This document shows, piece after piece, positions 43,001 to 54,492 of a stretch of DNA of 64,000 nucleotides. Positions within the stretch are counted from its first letter, which is position 1. Every line of letters starts with the position of its first letter. The stretch covers positions 5,251,043 to 5,315,042 of the forward strand of contig CAJQUN010000042.1 in the NCBI GenBank assembly GCA_907163345.1, written 5' to 3'. The DNA is from Haberlea rhodopensis (taxonomy: Eukaryota; Streptophyta; Magnoliopsida; Lamiales; Gesneriaceae). The notes below the pieces were generated by a model, which was not told the origin of the DNA, ran no database searches, and saw only the letters and a program-made list of their open reading frames with translations. A program made the position numbers and the translations under genes.

Positions 43001-45012
43001 AGCTGTTGGTATACTGGATGCGGAAGGATATTGCGTAAATATTCCATGGAGTCGTGGGGGAGTTGGTGATAATGACTACATTTTTATAGCAAGTTGTAAT
43101 GCATATAGCTCCTGAGTTTAACCCAGATTTTACAATAATTTTTGCTGGATTTGTTGCCGCACGGGGAATGAAGGTCCAGACTTACGTTTCTGAAGAAGAC
43201 GACAATTCGAGGGAAATAAACAACAAGGACAGAGGTGGATCACTTAAATATTGGTTTAGTGGTTCGGGTTGTCGCTGGAAGAAATTCCTTGCAAATTCGT
43301 GCTAGTACTTTCCTAGTGATACACCTCGAGGACAAGTTGGTTTTTCACGGGGATGGTAATGATATGATGATGACTAATGTAGAAGAAGAAGAAACATTCC
43401 ATGCAACAGAAGAACAAATGCAAACAGAGGAAGAACAGTCTGAAACATCAAGACTTAGGGGAAGCTTGTGGAAGGGAAAATGCCAGCTCAGCTAACAGAT
43501 TACATCACTGGTCCATGATCGAAAATAATTGTATACACATCAGATACTAATACATGAGTAGCTAGTACACCATATACACTTAGTATAAAAGGAAGGTAAA
43601 CAAGGATTACAAGGGAATGCATGATCAATTCTAATGAAATATTTTCTCTAAAACCTTTCTTCTTTCTAGTCTCTCTACAATTCTAAGGAGATCGGCTATC
43701 TCGAACTATCCTCGGTATTCATTGCATCAAAAGGACTCCGCCCAAATTTGATGGCATCAAATTGAATTCAAAGGCCACATTTATTCTTACATGTGAGATC
43801 CATGAGAAAACTATGGATCCACATTTAAGAATAAATGTGGGTATTTGGATATTGAATAGCATCAAATTTTACCAAAAAAGGATAGCCAGCTGGAGAGTAG
43901 TTGAGAAAACCGAGAAATCGACATACAATCAATTTATAAACACGTCCTTCTGCAGTTCTGCTAGTTAGTAATTGCTATCCCACCGACAGTGCCTGTGGGG
44001 CTGACTGTTAGAGTAATGAATTCAACGGCCTTGAATTAAACACGGAAGATAAAAACATTCATCTTCAGATTATAGATTGAATTGGTAACTGTATATGGAC
44101 TCGATTTACAGAGAGGAACTCAATGAAAAATTCATCAAATGCGGAAGTAAGTTTTAGTTTGCTTGCTAACCTAACTTTTATATTGGTAATTGTAATTGTA
44201 ACTGACATTTACAAAACTAACTAATCTAATGGCTAGTTAGAAGTGTTGGTGGCTTCTTGATTGCTTGTATCTTGGCACTATCTGCCCTTAGAAAGAAATA
44301 TTCTCATCAAGTGGTTGATGTGACGTTATGGGCGCATCAACCAAACACTTTATGGTTGGTTTGATGCTATGGTTTGTTTGATGCTGACACATCTATTGGA
44401 AACGTGGATATACCCATGTCAGTTCCCCTAGGTAGCTCCAAAATTCCCCTTCAGCGTTCAGCCACAAATTTATAACTTGCATCCAGAAATGGAATCCTGT
44501 ATCACTAGAATGGTGGCAAGCCAGGTCGTCGTTCTTAAAAACCATATATATTTACATATTACATATATATGAGTTATTTTAAAAAAAAAAAAACCCCTAA
44601 GCTATGTGACATTAATCAGGCAAGCAGACTCAAAATGGATGAATGAAACATCATTTCAACTGAAAAAAATACGAGGGCTACTGTAACAAAATGGGGGGAA
44701 GAAAAAAACAGTACCTTGTGTATGAAAAGACAGCAATTCAGTGATGAGAGCCGGCTTGCCTTGATGCCAAGAAATGAATGGCGAAATGGGTCCCCGTTTG
44801 AGAATGGAAACCATATTTCTGACCCGATCCGCATTCTCCGGGTGCTTATCCAGCACATCGAGAAAACCCGGATCCTCACCCATATCGAAAACCCCACTGC
44901 CTGTATCATGTCTCAGCATTCCCTCATGCCAGAACACGTTAATCAGATTCCGGCTTTCAGCAGAAGTTGGATTTGGGGGAGACTGAACTGGGTCACTTGA
45001 AGATTCCACCAT
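40054..45012 (-). CDS. HDA8: HDA8-like class II histone deacetylase (3 exons)
   Basis: Zinc-dependent deacetylase that removes acetyl groups from lysines of histones or other proteins. Exons on the minus strand: 45012-44715, 41282-40702 and 40350-40054, all with GT/AG borders and matching phases, giving 391 residues. This is close to the ~380 usual for plant HDA8. It begins MVESSSDPVQ, then VFWHEGMLRHDTG. Active-site text is RPPGHH (His161-His162), DIDVHYGNGT (zinc ligands Asp198 and His200), FDPNG (Asp295) and EGGYH (332-335). No N-terminal targeting signal is obvious. Intron 1 (44714-41283, 3.4 kb) contains a 2.3-kb LTR element and a hairpin. The frame is intact, so it is probably functional. 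The HDA8 assignment is from recognised family wording; a related class II plant HDAC is the alternative. Confidence 0.93.
41407..43729 (+). mobile_element. 2.3-kb non-autonomous LTR element in HDA8 intron 1
   Basis: The LTRs are 41407-41778 (372 bp) and 43360-43729 (370 bp), TGATATGATGA to GCATCA, with few differences. Flanking 5-mers AAATG (41402-41406) and AAAGG (43730-43734) are a likely decayed target duplication. The left LTR is followed by TTGGTGCTCTCGTC, a possible PBS. The right LTR is preceded by GAGGACAAGTTGG and a G-rich tract, the usual end of plant Gypsy pol (LEDKLVFHGDGND). The 1.58-kb interior has no RT or integrase. It carries unfamiliar open frames (42209-42956). It lies opposite to HDA8 transcription. 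Confidence 0.88.
42209..42757 (+). CDS. Unrecognised ORF inside the non-autonomous LTR element
   Basis: This 182-residue frame becomes protein-like from about residue 28. It has PSPKPMDSS-like text, RQVPFEGILSNLTRIKENNEIVNENLKSMRQVMIELKEIM (helical, likely coiled coil), and an acidic end VPSIVEDMMEDQDDESVLDAMELRQP. A second short frame (42771-42956, LMESIMAEKFEETLARRNKRLGYID) follows after a frameshift, so the original protein was longer. I do not recognise a domain. Candidates are a diverged gag or a captured host exon. The first Met is arbitrary. Confidence 0.5.
   Translation: MPLRLKEKQNLFQCFINSELLFHLLNMSLLAQCLSSHNLFQNTKFAMGLQPLSTINPTFQSPKPMDSSATIQQPKYTRLEMPRQVPFEGILSNLTRIKENNEIVNENLKSMRQVMIELKEIMADYFNMAEEQSVSYNDDIPQVGKVPSIVEDMMEDQDDESVLDAMELRQPVSFLKGRKITL
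43775..43840. repeat. Near-perfect hairpin in HDA8 intron 1
   Basis: CCACATTTATTCTTA and TAAGAATAAATGTGG form the base of a ~30-bp stem that extends through ATGTGAGATCCAT and ATGGATCCACAT, leaving a loop of about ten bases. It lies just outside the LTR element. Confidence 0.85.
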
Positions 45013-45560
45013 GGTTCAGATACTGTGAGCTGTTACATGTGTGGGTGTTGGTGATGCATTTAGATGCATACAACAATGTCCATCTCTGCCGGTGTTAAGT
45101 CAGGACGAGAGAGAGTTTGTTTAAATTAGAAGTCACTGCAAATCTTCAGGGCGAAAGAATATTTTATATTTTGTAGATAGAATTTTTAAGGTCTGTGTCT
45201 TTGTGATAAAAAAATTATTGAAATTTTCGGTATTTATAGAGTTTTGAAAGTCGGGTACGAATATTAATTGAATTTTTAAGACTTCACGAAAGTTTATTTT
45301 GAAACTCTCTATATTTATATGTAGTATTTAACAATATCGATTTTCTAGACATATAAAGTATATATAAAAATCAATAAAAGTAAAAAATGAATATATCACC
45401 TAGATGTCTTTTAGTAAATCAATTTAAAATAACTAAGTCTTGATCAGAAAATATGGAATATCAAAATATTATATTTCAACAATTACTACATTTGTTGTTT
45501 TTTGGCAAAAATGCTCGATATAAATATCACCTAATCAAGTTCATTTCCTGTTATTATGTG
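45013..45560. other. Upstream flank of the HDA8-like gene
   Basis: Immediately upstream of the ATG at 45012, this should hold the 5' UTR and promoter. It is AT-rich, and I cannot place a TATA box or start site with confidence. Confidence 0.4.
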
Positions 45561-47679
45561 ATTTTAAACATTAATTATGTTATGAAGATTATGGTACTAA
45601 TTCATTGGGTTGAATTAATAATATTGGGGAAATGCATTTCAGGGTGCATGTGTTATATGTTGGGAATTTGGGTTATGGCATGATTATTTGGGGTGGGTGT
45701 TATTTGTTTTGGTGAAGCATGTTTAATTGGAAATTGAAGTATTTTATTGATTAAATACTATAAAATATCATGTAAGGATATTTTAATACATCGTGCTAAA
45801 TACCGGGACCAAAACATAACACATCACACCACCCAACACCCAACCACCCCCCTCAACCCATACCCATTTCAGCAACTGCAGGCTGTCCATACCCCCACTT
45901 GCCCTCTCATTTCACTCCACCCTCCCATCTCAGACTCTCTTCTTTTTTTTCACCAACAAATCGTCCAGCAGCTGCTAAACACATAGGAAGGAAGAAATTT
46001 CAAATTTCTTTGCAAGAAAGCTTGCAAAAATCGGAGCAAAAGAGGGTGAGAAACCATGTCCTATTTTGCTTTAAAGTTTGTTTAAGTTCATGTTTTTATT
46101 GGTGTGAAAATGGCATGCTAGCTTAGGTTTTATTAAACCTTCGATTCAAGTACATTCATGGTGTTTTTATGAAGTTCCTAGCATGTTTACTTGAGCATGT
46201 TATATGTGTTATGTGGTAGATTTGTTGGTATAAAAAGTGGTGCTCGAAAATCTGGGAAAAGAATTGAGATACCCTGTTTCCAGAAAGCTTGGGTGAGTAC
46301 TGATGTAGTTGGGTGATTTTCATGCATGTGGGTTTAAGTTTGGGTGGAACTTCAATTTGAATACATTCATGGTAGTACCTAGTAGCTCTTAGCATGTTTG
46401 TTCAAGCATGTGGTATGTCTTATATGCTATAATTGTTGGTATGAAGATGGGTGTTCGAGAAATCTGGAAAAATCGCGCACAGAGCATGTGGCGATCGATC
46501 GCTACAAACGCAGCGATCGATCGCCGAAGGCCAGTAGCCAAAATCAAAGGCAGGCGATCGATCGCCATAAATGGCGCGATCGACCGCCTCGAGCCAGTGA
46601 AGTCTGGCGATCGATCGCCTCGATGTAGCGATCGATCGCGAGATGCTGAATAGTGGAAAATGATGTTTTTGTTGGATTTTTTTGATTTTGGTCTATAAAT
46701 TGGCATCTAATATTGTGTTGTACACTGGTGTAGAGCCTTCACAGATAGCTACACAACGTATGAGATAGAGTCCTGCAACACACCATATTTTGGAAAGGTA
46801 CGTAAGCGACGTATGGGCATCCCAACGGTAACATGTATTATATATTCATTATTTGACATACGATAAATGCGAGTTGTGCATTATGAGTACGATACATGTT
46901 GTTATGCATTGTTGTGGAATAAATGGTGTGTATTCCACGAGTCAGGGTTATCACAGTGATGATTTTAATGCTTACCGCTTATACCGCTAAAAATGTGGAG
47001 CGGGAGGGGGGAGGCTCGCTTGCACATGGAGGCGAGATTTACCATACGAAGCGAGGATAGAAATACCGCTTGTATGAAGAAGCGAGGGAGGGGAGTTCCG
47101 CTTGTTCTAAAGTTATGAAGCGATGGGCATTAAAATACACTGATGATAAACTGACTAATGATTGAAGTAAAGATTTAAGAAGTAAAGATATGTCATGACA
47201 TTCATTTAAAGAAACCATAATATCATGTATTGATTTGATTATGAGTTATGGTACAGGGACAACCAAAATGGGCGTTTTAAATGCATTGGAATTCAGGAAG
47301 TATCTTGTGCCTATGATTTATGCATTTATGCTTTATATTCATATTATGATTTATATGAACTATGATATGCTCATGTGTTGGGGGTTGTCTTTGTAGGTGC
47401 TTTTGACGATGAGAACCAGGGTCGGGGTTGATACGCTGAGCTGTAAGGAGTGCTACAGGATTAGAAGAATAGAAACTCCTCTTTGTATAGTTTCTACAAA
47501 GTGTAGAGTAAATCAATAGTGTAGTACCCTTTTGTTAGGAATATGTATAATTCCTTTTGAACTTTTGGTACTGTAATCTCTTTAGCTCAGGATTATCAAC
47601 ACGACCTAATACTCTGATTTATAAATGATTAGTTCTCTGAATTGCACCTTAGTATCTTGTATAATAACGGGGTCTTACA
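45560..47679 (+). repeat. Solo or truncated Tekay-type LTR
   Basis: The sequence follows the LTR layout of the element at 52028-60398 read on its minus strand. It has a CCGGGAC motif after ATACATCGTRYKAAATA (about 45790-45812), a C-rich block, a cluster of GATCGATC palindromes, GGTACGTAAGCGACGTATGG (about 46796), and a terminal GGGGTCTTACA ending at 47679. The 5' end is not clear and no target duplication was found. No internal domain follows. I call it a solo or truncated LTR. Confidence 0.65.
46491..46639. repeat. Cluster of six GCGATCGATCGC palindromes
   Basis: Starts at 46491, 46513, 46554, 46575 (one mismatch), 46607 and 46628. Three spacings are 21-22 bp, and the 41-bp gap is about twice that. 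Confidence 0.9.
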
Positions 47680-48510
47680 GAAAGTGAGTCCAATGAACAA
47701 GGGATGAGAATCCGGGTATATGGTTCATCTGAACAACGCGCACTGTATCGGTCCGGAGAATGGTTCACCTCGGCTCGTAAATGAATGTTTGTATTGGATC
47801 GTATTCGAATACGTGGGGAAAAGTGCTACATCTAAATGTCGAGTGGGAGCCACCTCTTTAGCCCACAATATTCATTATATTGTCCTAATTCGTCTTTGTT
47901 TGGTTGATCATATTTCTTGATCCGGATACGTGGAGAAAAGTGATACACCTTAATGTCGGGTGGGAGCCACCTCTTTAGCTCACGATATTCCTTCTCAAGT
48001 CGTAAATGTCATCGTTTCATTGAAATATTATTTGATCGCAGTGTTATCTCTTGTTACATGACATATCATATCGACATATTGCATTATTTGTTATTATATA
48101 CACGAAAACCTATTGTTATTCCCTCACTAAGTCCTTAAAGACTTAACCTATGTTTTCTTTTTGTTAATTATTATGAGTTCCAGATACAGAGAACGGGATC
48201 CAGGGTCAAAGGATAATAAGGAAAAATGGAAATGTTGGCTTATCAGTATTGATCGTATTTCTTCTTTGGTTAAGCATCCGATAATTAGAATGAGTTTGTC
48301 AGGATTGTATTTTGTTAATAGATATTATGAACACTTTCGCTAACGAAATATAATTAATTGTTATGAACACTTCCGCACGTAATATGATTAATTATTATGA
48401 ATGGATTGTTTTAAAGTAATACCCTACAAATATATCTATATTTTTATATAGTAGGGAAAGTGGTACCAGATAAGGGATTATATATTTTGTGCCCGAGTCG
48501 GGTCCCACAG
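47680..48510 (+). repeat. Degenerate LTR-like sequence with an internal duplication
   Basis: A ~75-bp block (GAATACGTGGGGAAAAGTG to CACAATATTC, about 47800-47873) recurs about 120 bp later (about 47922-47990). The text near 48150-48200 (TTATGAGTTCCAGATACAGAG) is similar to the downstream part of Gypsy LTRs. No coding region was seen. Confidence 0.45.
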
Positions 48511-49860
48511 ATTTAATACCAACTTTGTACATAGTTAATACTGGATAACTGTTGAATAATATCAATTTCAAACCAAAAAATAAAATAGTTTTAATTTGCA
48601 CAATTACATATTTTTATGTATTATTATATTTTAATACAAACTTTATACTACGTTAACACCGATTTTAATGGATTTAATACCAACTTTGTACATAGTTAAT
48701 ATTGGAAAAGTTTTGAATAATACCAATTTCAAATCAAAAAATAAAATATTTTTAATTTGTACAAGTACATGTTTTTATGTATTATTATCTTTTAATACCA
48801 ACTTTGTACTAGGTTAATACTAATTTTAAATGGATTTAATATCAACTTTGTATATAGTTAATATTGAAAAAGTGTTGAATAATATCAATTCAAACCAAAA
48901 AATAAAATAGTTTTAATTTTGCACAATTACATATTTTTATGTATTATTATATTTTAATACCAATTTTATACTAGGTTAATACCGATTTAAATGGATTTAA
49001 TACAAACATTGTACATAGTTAATACAGGATAAATGTTGAATAATACCAATTTCAAACTAAAAAATAAAATAGTTTTAATTGCACAGTTACATGTTTTTAT
49101 GTATTATTATATTTTAATACCAACTTTGTACTACGTTAATACAAATTTTAAATGGATTTAATACCAACTTTGTACATAGTTAATACTGAAAAAGTTTTGA
49201 ATAATATAAATTTCAAATAAAAAAATAATAGTTTTAATTTGCACAAGTACATGTATTTATGTATTATTAGATTTAATACAAACTTTGTATTAGGTTAATA
49301 CCGACTTTAAATGGATTTAATGCCAACTTTGTATATAGTTAATAATGAAAATATGTTGAATAGTACGAATTTCAAACCAAAAAATAAAATAGTTTTAATT
49401 TCCACACTGACATGTTTTTATGTACTATTATATTTTAATACCAGCTTTGTACTACGTTAATATCGATTATAAATTGATTTATTACCAACTTTGTACATAG
49501 TTAATACTGAAAAAATGTTGAATAATATCAATTCAAACCAAAAAATAAAATAGTTTTAATTTGCACAATTACATATTTTTATGTATTATTATATTTTAAT
49601 ACCAATTTTATACTAGGTTAATACCGATTTAAATGGATTTAATACAAACATTGTACATAGTTAATACTGGATAACTGTTGATAATAACAATTTCAAACTA
49701 AAAAATAAAATAGTTTTAATTTGCACAATTACATAATTTTATGTATTATTATATTTTAATACCAATTTTGTACTATGTTAAATACCTATTTAAATAGATT
49801 TAATATCAACTTTGTACATAGTTAATACTGAAAAAGTGTTGGATAATACTAATTTCTGAA
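48511..49860. repeat. 161-bp tandem satellite, about 8.4 copies
   Basis: Units start with ATTTAATACCAACTTTGTAC at 48511, 48672, 48834, 48995, 49156, 49315, 49477, 49637 and 49798, with spacing 159-162 bp. Each unit holds two related halves, since TTTAATACCAACTTTGTACTA recurs mid-unit, so the 161-bp unit probably arose from an internal duplication. The sequence is very AT-rich and non-coding. Confidence 0.93.
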
Positions 49861-50459
49861 GCACTCCATTCAGCCAACAAAGCCATGTCACACCAAAAAC
49901 CCATTAAATTGGTTTTTTTTTTTTAAATACAAGGGTATTTGGTCACTTTAACTAGTTATAGAGTTTAAACAAATAAAACTTTGACAGTGTGGAGTACAAA
50001 CAATAATTTTCTGACATAGTGACTGAATTAATAAACACTTTGGTTTTGGGGATTTTAGATGACTTTGCCCTTATACTAACTACATTACATGAATTTCCCA
50101 TAAAAAAAACTACATTACATGAAAAAACTATTATAATTACTATTTTGGAAATATTTCGAAATATATTTTTCACTCTATTACTTTCCAATAATACCTTTAT
50201 TTTCATCAATAAAATAAAATAAAACTTAAACACAAAATTTATCAAAAACTTTACTTCAAAATCATTACATTATATACACAAAATGGTATAAATGAAGTAG
50301 TTCTTATATTAAAATTTTATATGTAGATGTATACTATATTATAATACATGACAATATTTATAGAATAACAACTCATTATTCTATTATAATTAGAAAATGA
50401 CCATATCACCTAATATCAAAAGATTCAATAAAGTTATAGAACACTCTATATATTGGAGA

Positions 50460-50631
50460 CGTTGGTAGGGTTTCATTTTTACTGTCCTTGAGGGTACTGC
50501 CCTCAGGGGTATCATCCACCATTCATTTGGAATTTTTTTTTCTTTTTTAAAAAAAGATTCCAAATGAATGGTGATGATGCCCCTAAGGACACTACCCTTA
50601 AAGGCATCATCAAGCAAACCCGTTGGTAGGG
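50460..50631. mobile_element. MITE-like foldback, ~150 bp
   Basis: Inverted repeats begin GGGTTT and end AAACCC, with the best-paired arms at the centre (CCATTCATTTGGAAT and ATTCCAAATGAATGG). The direct repeat CGTTGGTAGGG occurs at both ends (50460-50470 and 50621-50631). Part of that is probably a 7-8 bp target duplication, so the superfamily is uncertain. Confidence 0.7.
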
Positions 50632-51509
50632 TCGGTCACTTGCCTCCTCTTACCTTAAAAAAGGTTTTTTAAAAAAAATTTCCCTAAAAAAATTTAATTA
50701 TCCCTTAAAAATTATATTTTCCCCTTTTAAATTATATTTTGATCTCTAAAATTTTTTGACAAAAAAATTAATTTTTTTTTGCTTCTATCCCAGAAATCTT
50801 GTTTCCACCCTTGGACACTGACATACATATTATGTGCATTGTAATACATACAATTGTTCGCTGCCGACAATTGCATCGAAATTTGTAATCATTTACCCTT
50901 TGTCAGCTACAAACTCGAAAGCTATGCATCTTGTCACACATAACGAAGCACGATTTCAAGAATTTGAATAGATGAGTACTTAACTCAGTGAAGAAAGTTG
51001 AAAAGTCAGCAATAAACTCCAGTTTCCGCTATCTTTCGTGAGCATGCGTAAAGACTGAATGATGTTGAAATATAGTGTTATCTCAAAAAATTATCATGTA
51101 ATATAAATTAAATAAAACACAAGATTTTTACGTGAAAACTCCTCAAAATCATAGGAAAAAATCGTGGGAGCTAGTTCAGTATAAATTCTACTATCATATC
51201 AAAGAGTTACAATATTTTTTGTACAATAAAATGGTAAATAAAGTGAAGAGAAAAATGATGTAAAAACGGTGTTTGGTGTAGCATTATTCATGAAGTCTCT
51301 GTTTTTATGAAATCCCCCCTCTAAACCATCGGTCATTCTCTTTATAAAATTGAAGGAATTGAAAGACAATGTAATCATTTCATCTGACATGTCTTTACCA
51401 TGCTTTTGTCCATCATCACACTTTATTGAAACTTGAAATGTGAGGTGTCAGCATGCATGCATGATGCATGTATATATGTCAATTCCATATCAAATTTCGT
51501 GCCCTGGTC
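50632..51509. other. Intergenic, no gene seen
   Basis: Poly-A/T-rich tracts (50650-50790) resemble, in inverse orientation, the purine/T-rich tract at 61250-61400. Nothing else is recognisable. Confidence 0.4.
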
Positions 51510-51915
51510 TCTTGTCGGGTGATTTCCTTCTCTTCCCGGGTAGTGTCTCTTCTCTTCCCGGGTGGTGTTCTCTTCCCGGGTGGTGTCCTTCTCTTCCCGG
51601 GTAGTGTCTCTTCTCTTCCCGGACATTTTCTCTTCCCGTGTGGTTTTCTTCTCTTCCCAGGTGGTGTCCTTCTCTTCTTGGGTACTGTCTCTTCTCTTCC
51701 GGGTATTTTCTCTTCCCGTGTGGTTTCCTTCTCTTCCCGGGTGGTGTCATTCTCTTTCCGGGTGGTGTCCTTCTCTTCCCGGGCATTTTCTCTTCCTGGG
51801 TGGTTTTCTTCTCTTCCCGGGTGGGTTCCTTCTCTTCCCGAATAGTGTCTCTTCTCGTTCCGGGCATTTTCTCTTCTCTTCGCGTGTGGTGTCCCTTCTC
51901 TTCCCGTGTATTTTA
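51510..51915. repeat. CTTCTCTTCCCGGGTGGTGTC minisatellite
   Basis: About twenty imperfect copies of an 18-21 bp unit are built from CTTCTCTTCCCGGGTGGT. The CCCGGG core is frequent. Long open frames occur on both strands only because the unit is close to a multiple of three without stops. Confidence 0.92.
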
Positions 51916-52484
51916 TTTATATTATGTATTTTTTAATATATATCCTTAGGTCTCACAAGTTCATTTCGGCCAAAATTGTTATGTCTTAATTCATTCAAGG
52001 TATAACATAGGGAGTAAGGTTAATATGTGTGGGGTCTTCCCACCTTTAAGAGACATAAGAAGGACTAATCATGCATTAATAACCTCTTAGGGTTCTAGTT
52101 GCTACATGAGCTAACAGAATTACAGGACAAATAAAACTTCAAAGTTTATTAGTTACATTCCCATAATGAATGTTAACCTGTAGATTTATACTACTCCTAG
52201 AGTAGATACTAAACAGAAGCTGAATCTTATACGTTCCTATGCTCCTCGTAGCTCACTGCCTCAACCCGACCCTTAGTCTTTTAGTCCAAAAGTGTACCTA
52301 CAGGAACAACCCATCATGAGCATGTACATCGTTACTTAACATCATAAGGCAATGGCATATAAATAAATGCATGAAAATAATTGGTAACGTATACTTCCTG
52401 GTTAATCGCATTAACCCTCTTTGGTTGTCCCTGTTTCATAGCGATGCATAAAAATCATTAATTCTTGACATGAATGATTAAAAT

Positions 52485-52690
52485 CATCATCTTATAAATA
52501 TCATCATCTTATAACATCATCATCGTATAAGCATCATCATCTTGTAAATATCATCATCTTATAACATCATCATCATATAAGCATCATCGTCTAATAAATA
52601 TCATCATCTTATAACATCATCATCATATAAGCATCGTCATCATATAAGCATCATCATCTTATAGCATCATCATCTTATAGCATCATAACA
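52485..52690. repeat. ATCATCATCTTATAA minisatellite in the LTR
   Basis: A run of ATC triplets with TTATAA/GTATAA interruptions, repeated in the partner LTR at about 58278-58490. Confidence 0.85.
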
Positions 52691-52786
52691 AAATATAACA
52701 GTAAATGTACGACATCTTAGTTAAGTGAACATGCTGGTTATTCGTTACCTTCTTCTTGTTGTTCCTGATTCATAATCATGCATATG

Positions 52787-52948
52787 GGCATCTTACCCCG
52801 TGGCATCTTACCACAAATAAACATCGCATGGCCTCTTACCATGTGGAGCATCTTACCCCGTGGCATCTTACCACAAATAAACATCGCATGGCCTCTTACC
52901 ATGTGGGGCATCTTACCCCGTGGCATCTTACCACAAATAAACATCGCA
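52787..52948. repeat. 60-bp LTR minisatellite, three copies
   Basis: The unit contains GCATCTTACCCCGTGGCATC, then TTACCACAAATAAACATCGC, then a part ending ACCATGTGGG. There are three copies here against five at 58587-58868. Confidence 0.95.
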
Positions 52949-53283
52949 TTACATCATTATACAAACATCGTATAAACATCATCATATAAACATCGTATAA
53001 ACATCATCATTTCATCGTATAAACATCATCATTTCATCGTATATATATTCATGCGATAAATGCATAGTCATAGTGTAGGGATGTGTTTTACCGTCCGATG
53101 CCCGTACGTCTCTTACGTACCTTTTCAAAAGGAGGAGGAGTCAACAGACTTATCTCCTTGATTGTGCTGGTACCTGGGGTGGCTCTACACAACCACATAA
53201 TACAATATTAGGCACCGATACGAGAATCGAAATCAAATTACAAAAAAAGAACATAAAATTTTATCACACGTGAACAGTGACTA

Positions 53284-53388
53284 CCGATCGATCGGTCTCC
53301 CCCACCGATCGATCGCTAACTGTTCATCATTTTCATTATTTTGCTACGGCATTTGCCGATTGATCGGTGTTCATCACCGATCGATCGG
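53284..53388. repeat. Four CCGATCGATCGG-type palindromes in two pairs
   Basis: Starts at 53284, 53305, 53356 (one mismatch, CCGATTGATCGG) and 53377. Both pairs are spaced exactly 21 bp. Confidence 0.92.
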
Positions 53389-54492
53389 TCGTTCTCATAC
53401 ATGCGAGATTTTCCAGAAATCTCGAACACCTCAATTCACACCCTTCAAACTACTTCATAACATACATATAATGCCTAAACAAGCATATCAATAGCTTCAT
53501 CATACTTCCATGCATGTATAAATTAAAGGTTCACTCATAACTTAAACCTACATGCATTAAAATAACCCATCTTTATCAGTGCTCATCCACATTTTCAGAG
53601 AAATAGGGCATCATAACTTCTACCCAGATTTTCGAGCACTACATTTCATAGCAATAATTCTAACACATAAAACATGTAACATGTTCAAACAAACATGCTA
53701 GGGGCTTCATACAACCTCTATGTAAACACTTAAATTCAAGGTTCAACAAAACCTAAGCTAGCATGCAACATAACCTCATCAAAATCTTCAACCTCATCCA
53801 CAATTTCAGGAAAACAGGGCATGTTAGTTCTGCCCAGAATTTCGAGCACTTACTTTCATAACAAGAAAACCAACACATATCATAAGTAACATGCTCGAAC
53901 AAACATGCTAGGAACTTCATAATACTTCCATGTAAACATACATACCAAGGTTTCGTTCATACCTATACTAGCATGCATAAAATCATCACCCCAAAACCCA
54001 AACTCAACCAAAAACCCAGAAAACAGGGTACCCACTTACCCCTCTCTTTTTGCTCCTCTTTTTTGTAAGCTTTAGCACATAAAATCACAAGTCTCTCCTT
54101 CTCCTATCTGCAGCTCACACCATCGATTTTTGGAAGAAAGAAGGAGGGAAGGAGGTGGAGTGGTGGGAGAGGAGGATAAGGTATGGGTTGGGAAAGGGGT
54201 TGGCAAGTGGGGTGGCTGATTGATTGGGGGGGTGGTGAGGTTGGGGTGCCATGTGGTGTTTAATTGTGTCCCGGTATTTCATACGATGTATAAAAATATC
54301 TCCCCTTGATATTTTATAATTTTACTACATCCATACAACAATTAAAAACACCTAACATGCTCCCTAAACCATATCATCATATCATAATTATAACCCCCAA
54401 TTAAAGTACCACAACCCTCTTAAACACATCGTAAATCATCATCGTAGCACATAATCATATAACATTTCGGGGGTATTACATTACTCCCCTAC

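Larger units (their letters stand above)
52028..54480 (-). repeat. 3' LTR of the Tekay-like element
   Basis: Compared with the other LTR it lacks 11 bp near 52043 and has three rather than five copies of a 60-bp repeat. Confidence 0.95.

Noticed and set aside
51468..51949. Several long open frames on both strands
   Set aside because: They arise from the CCCGGG minisatellite, whose unit has few stops. Composition is repetitive and no domain is visible.
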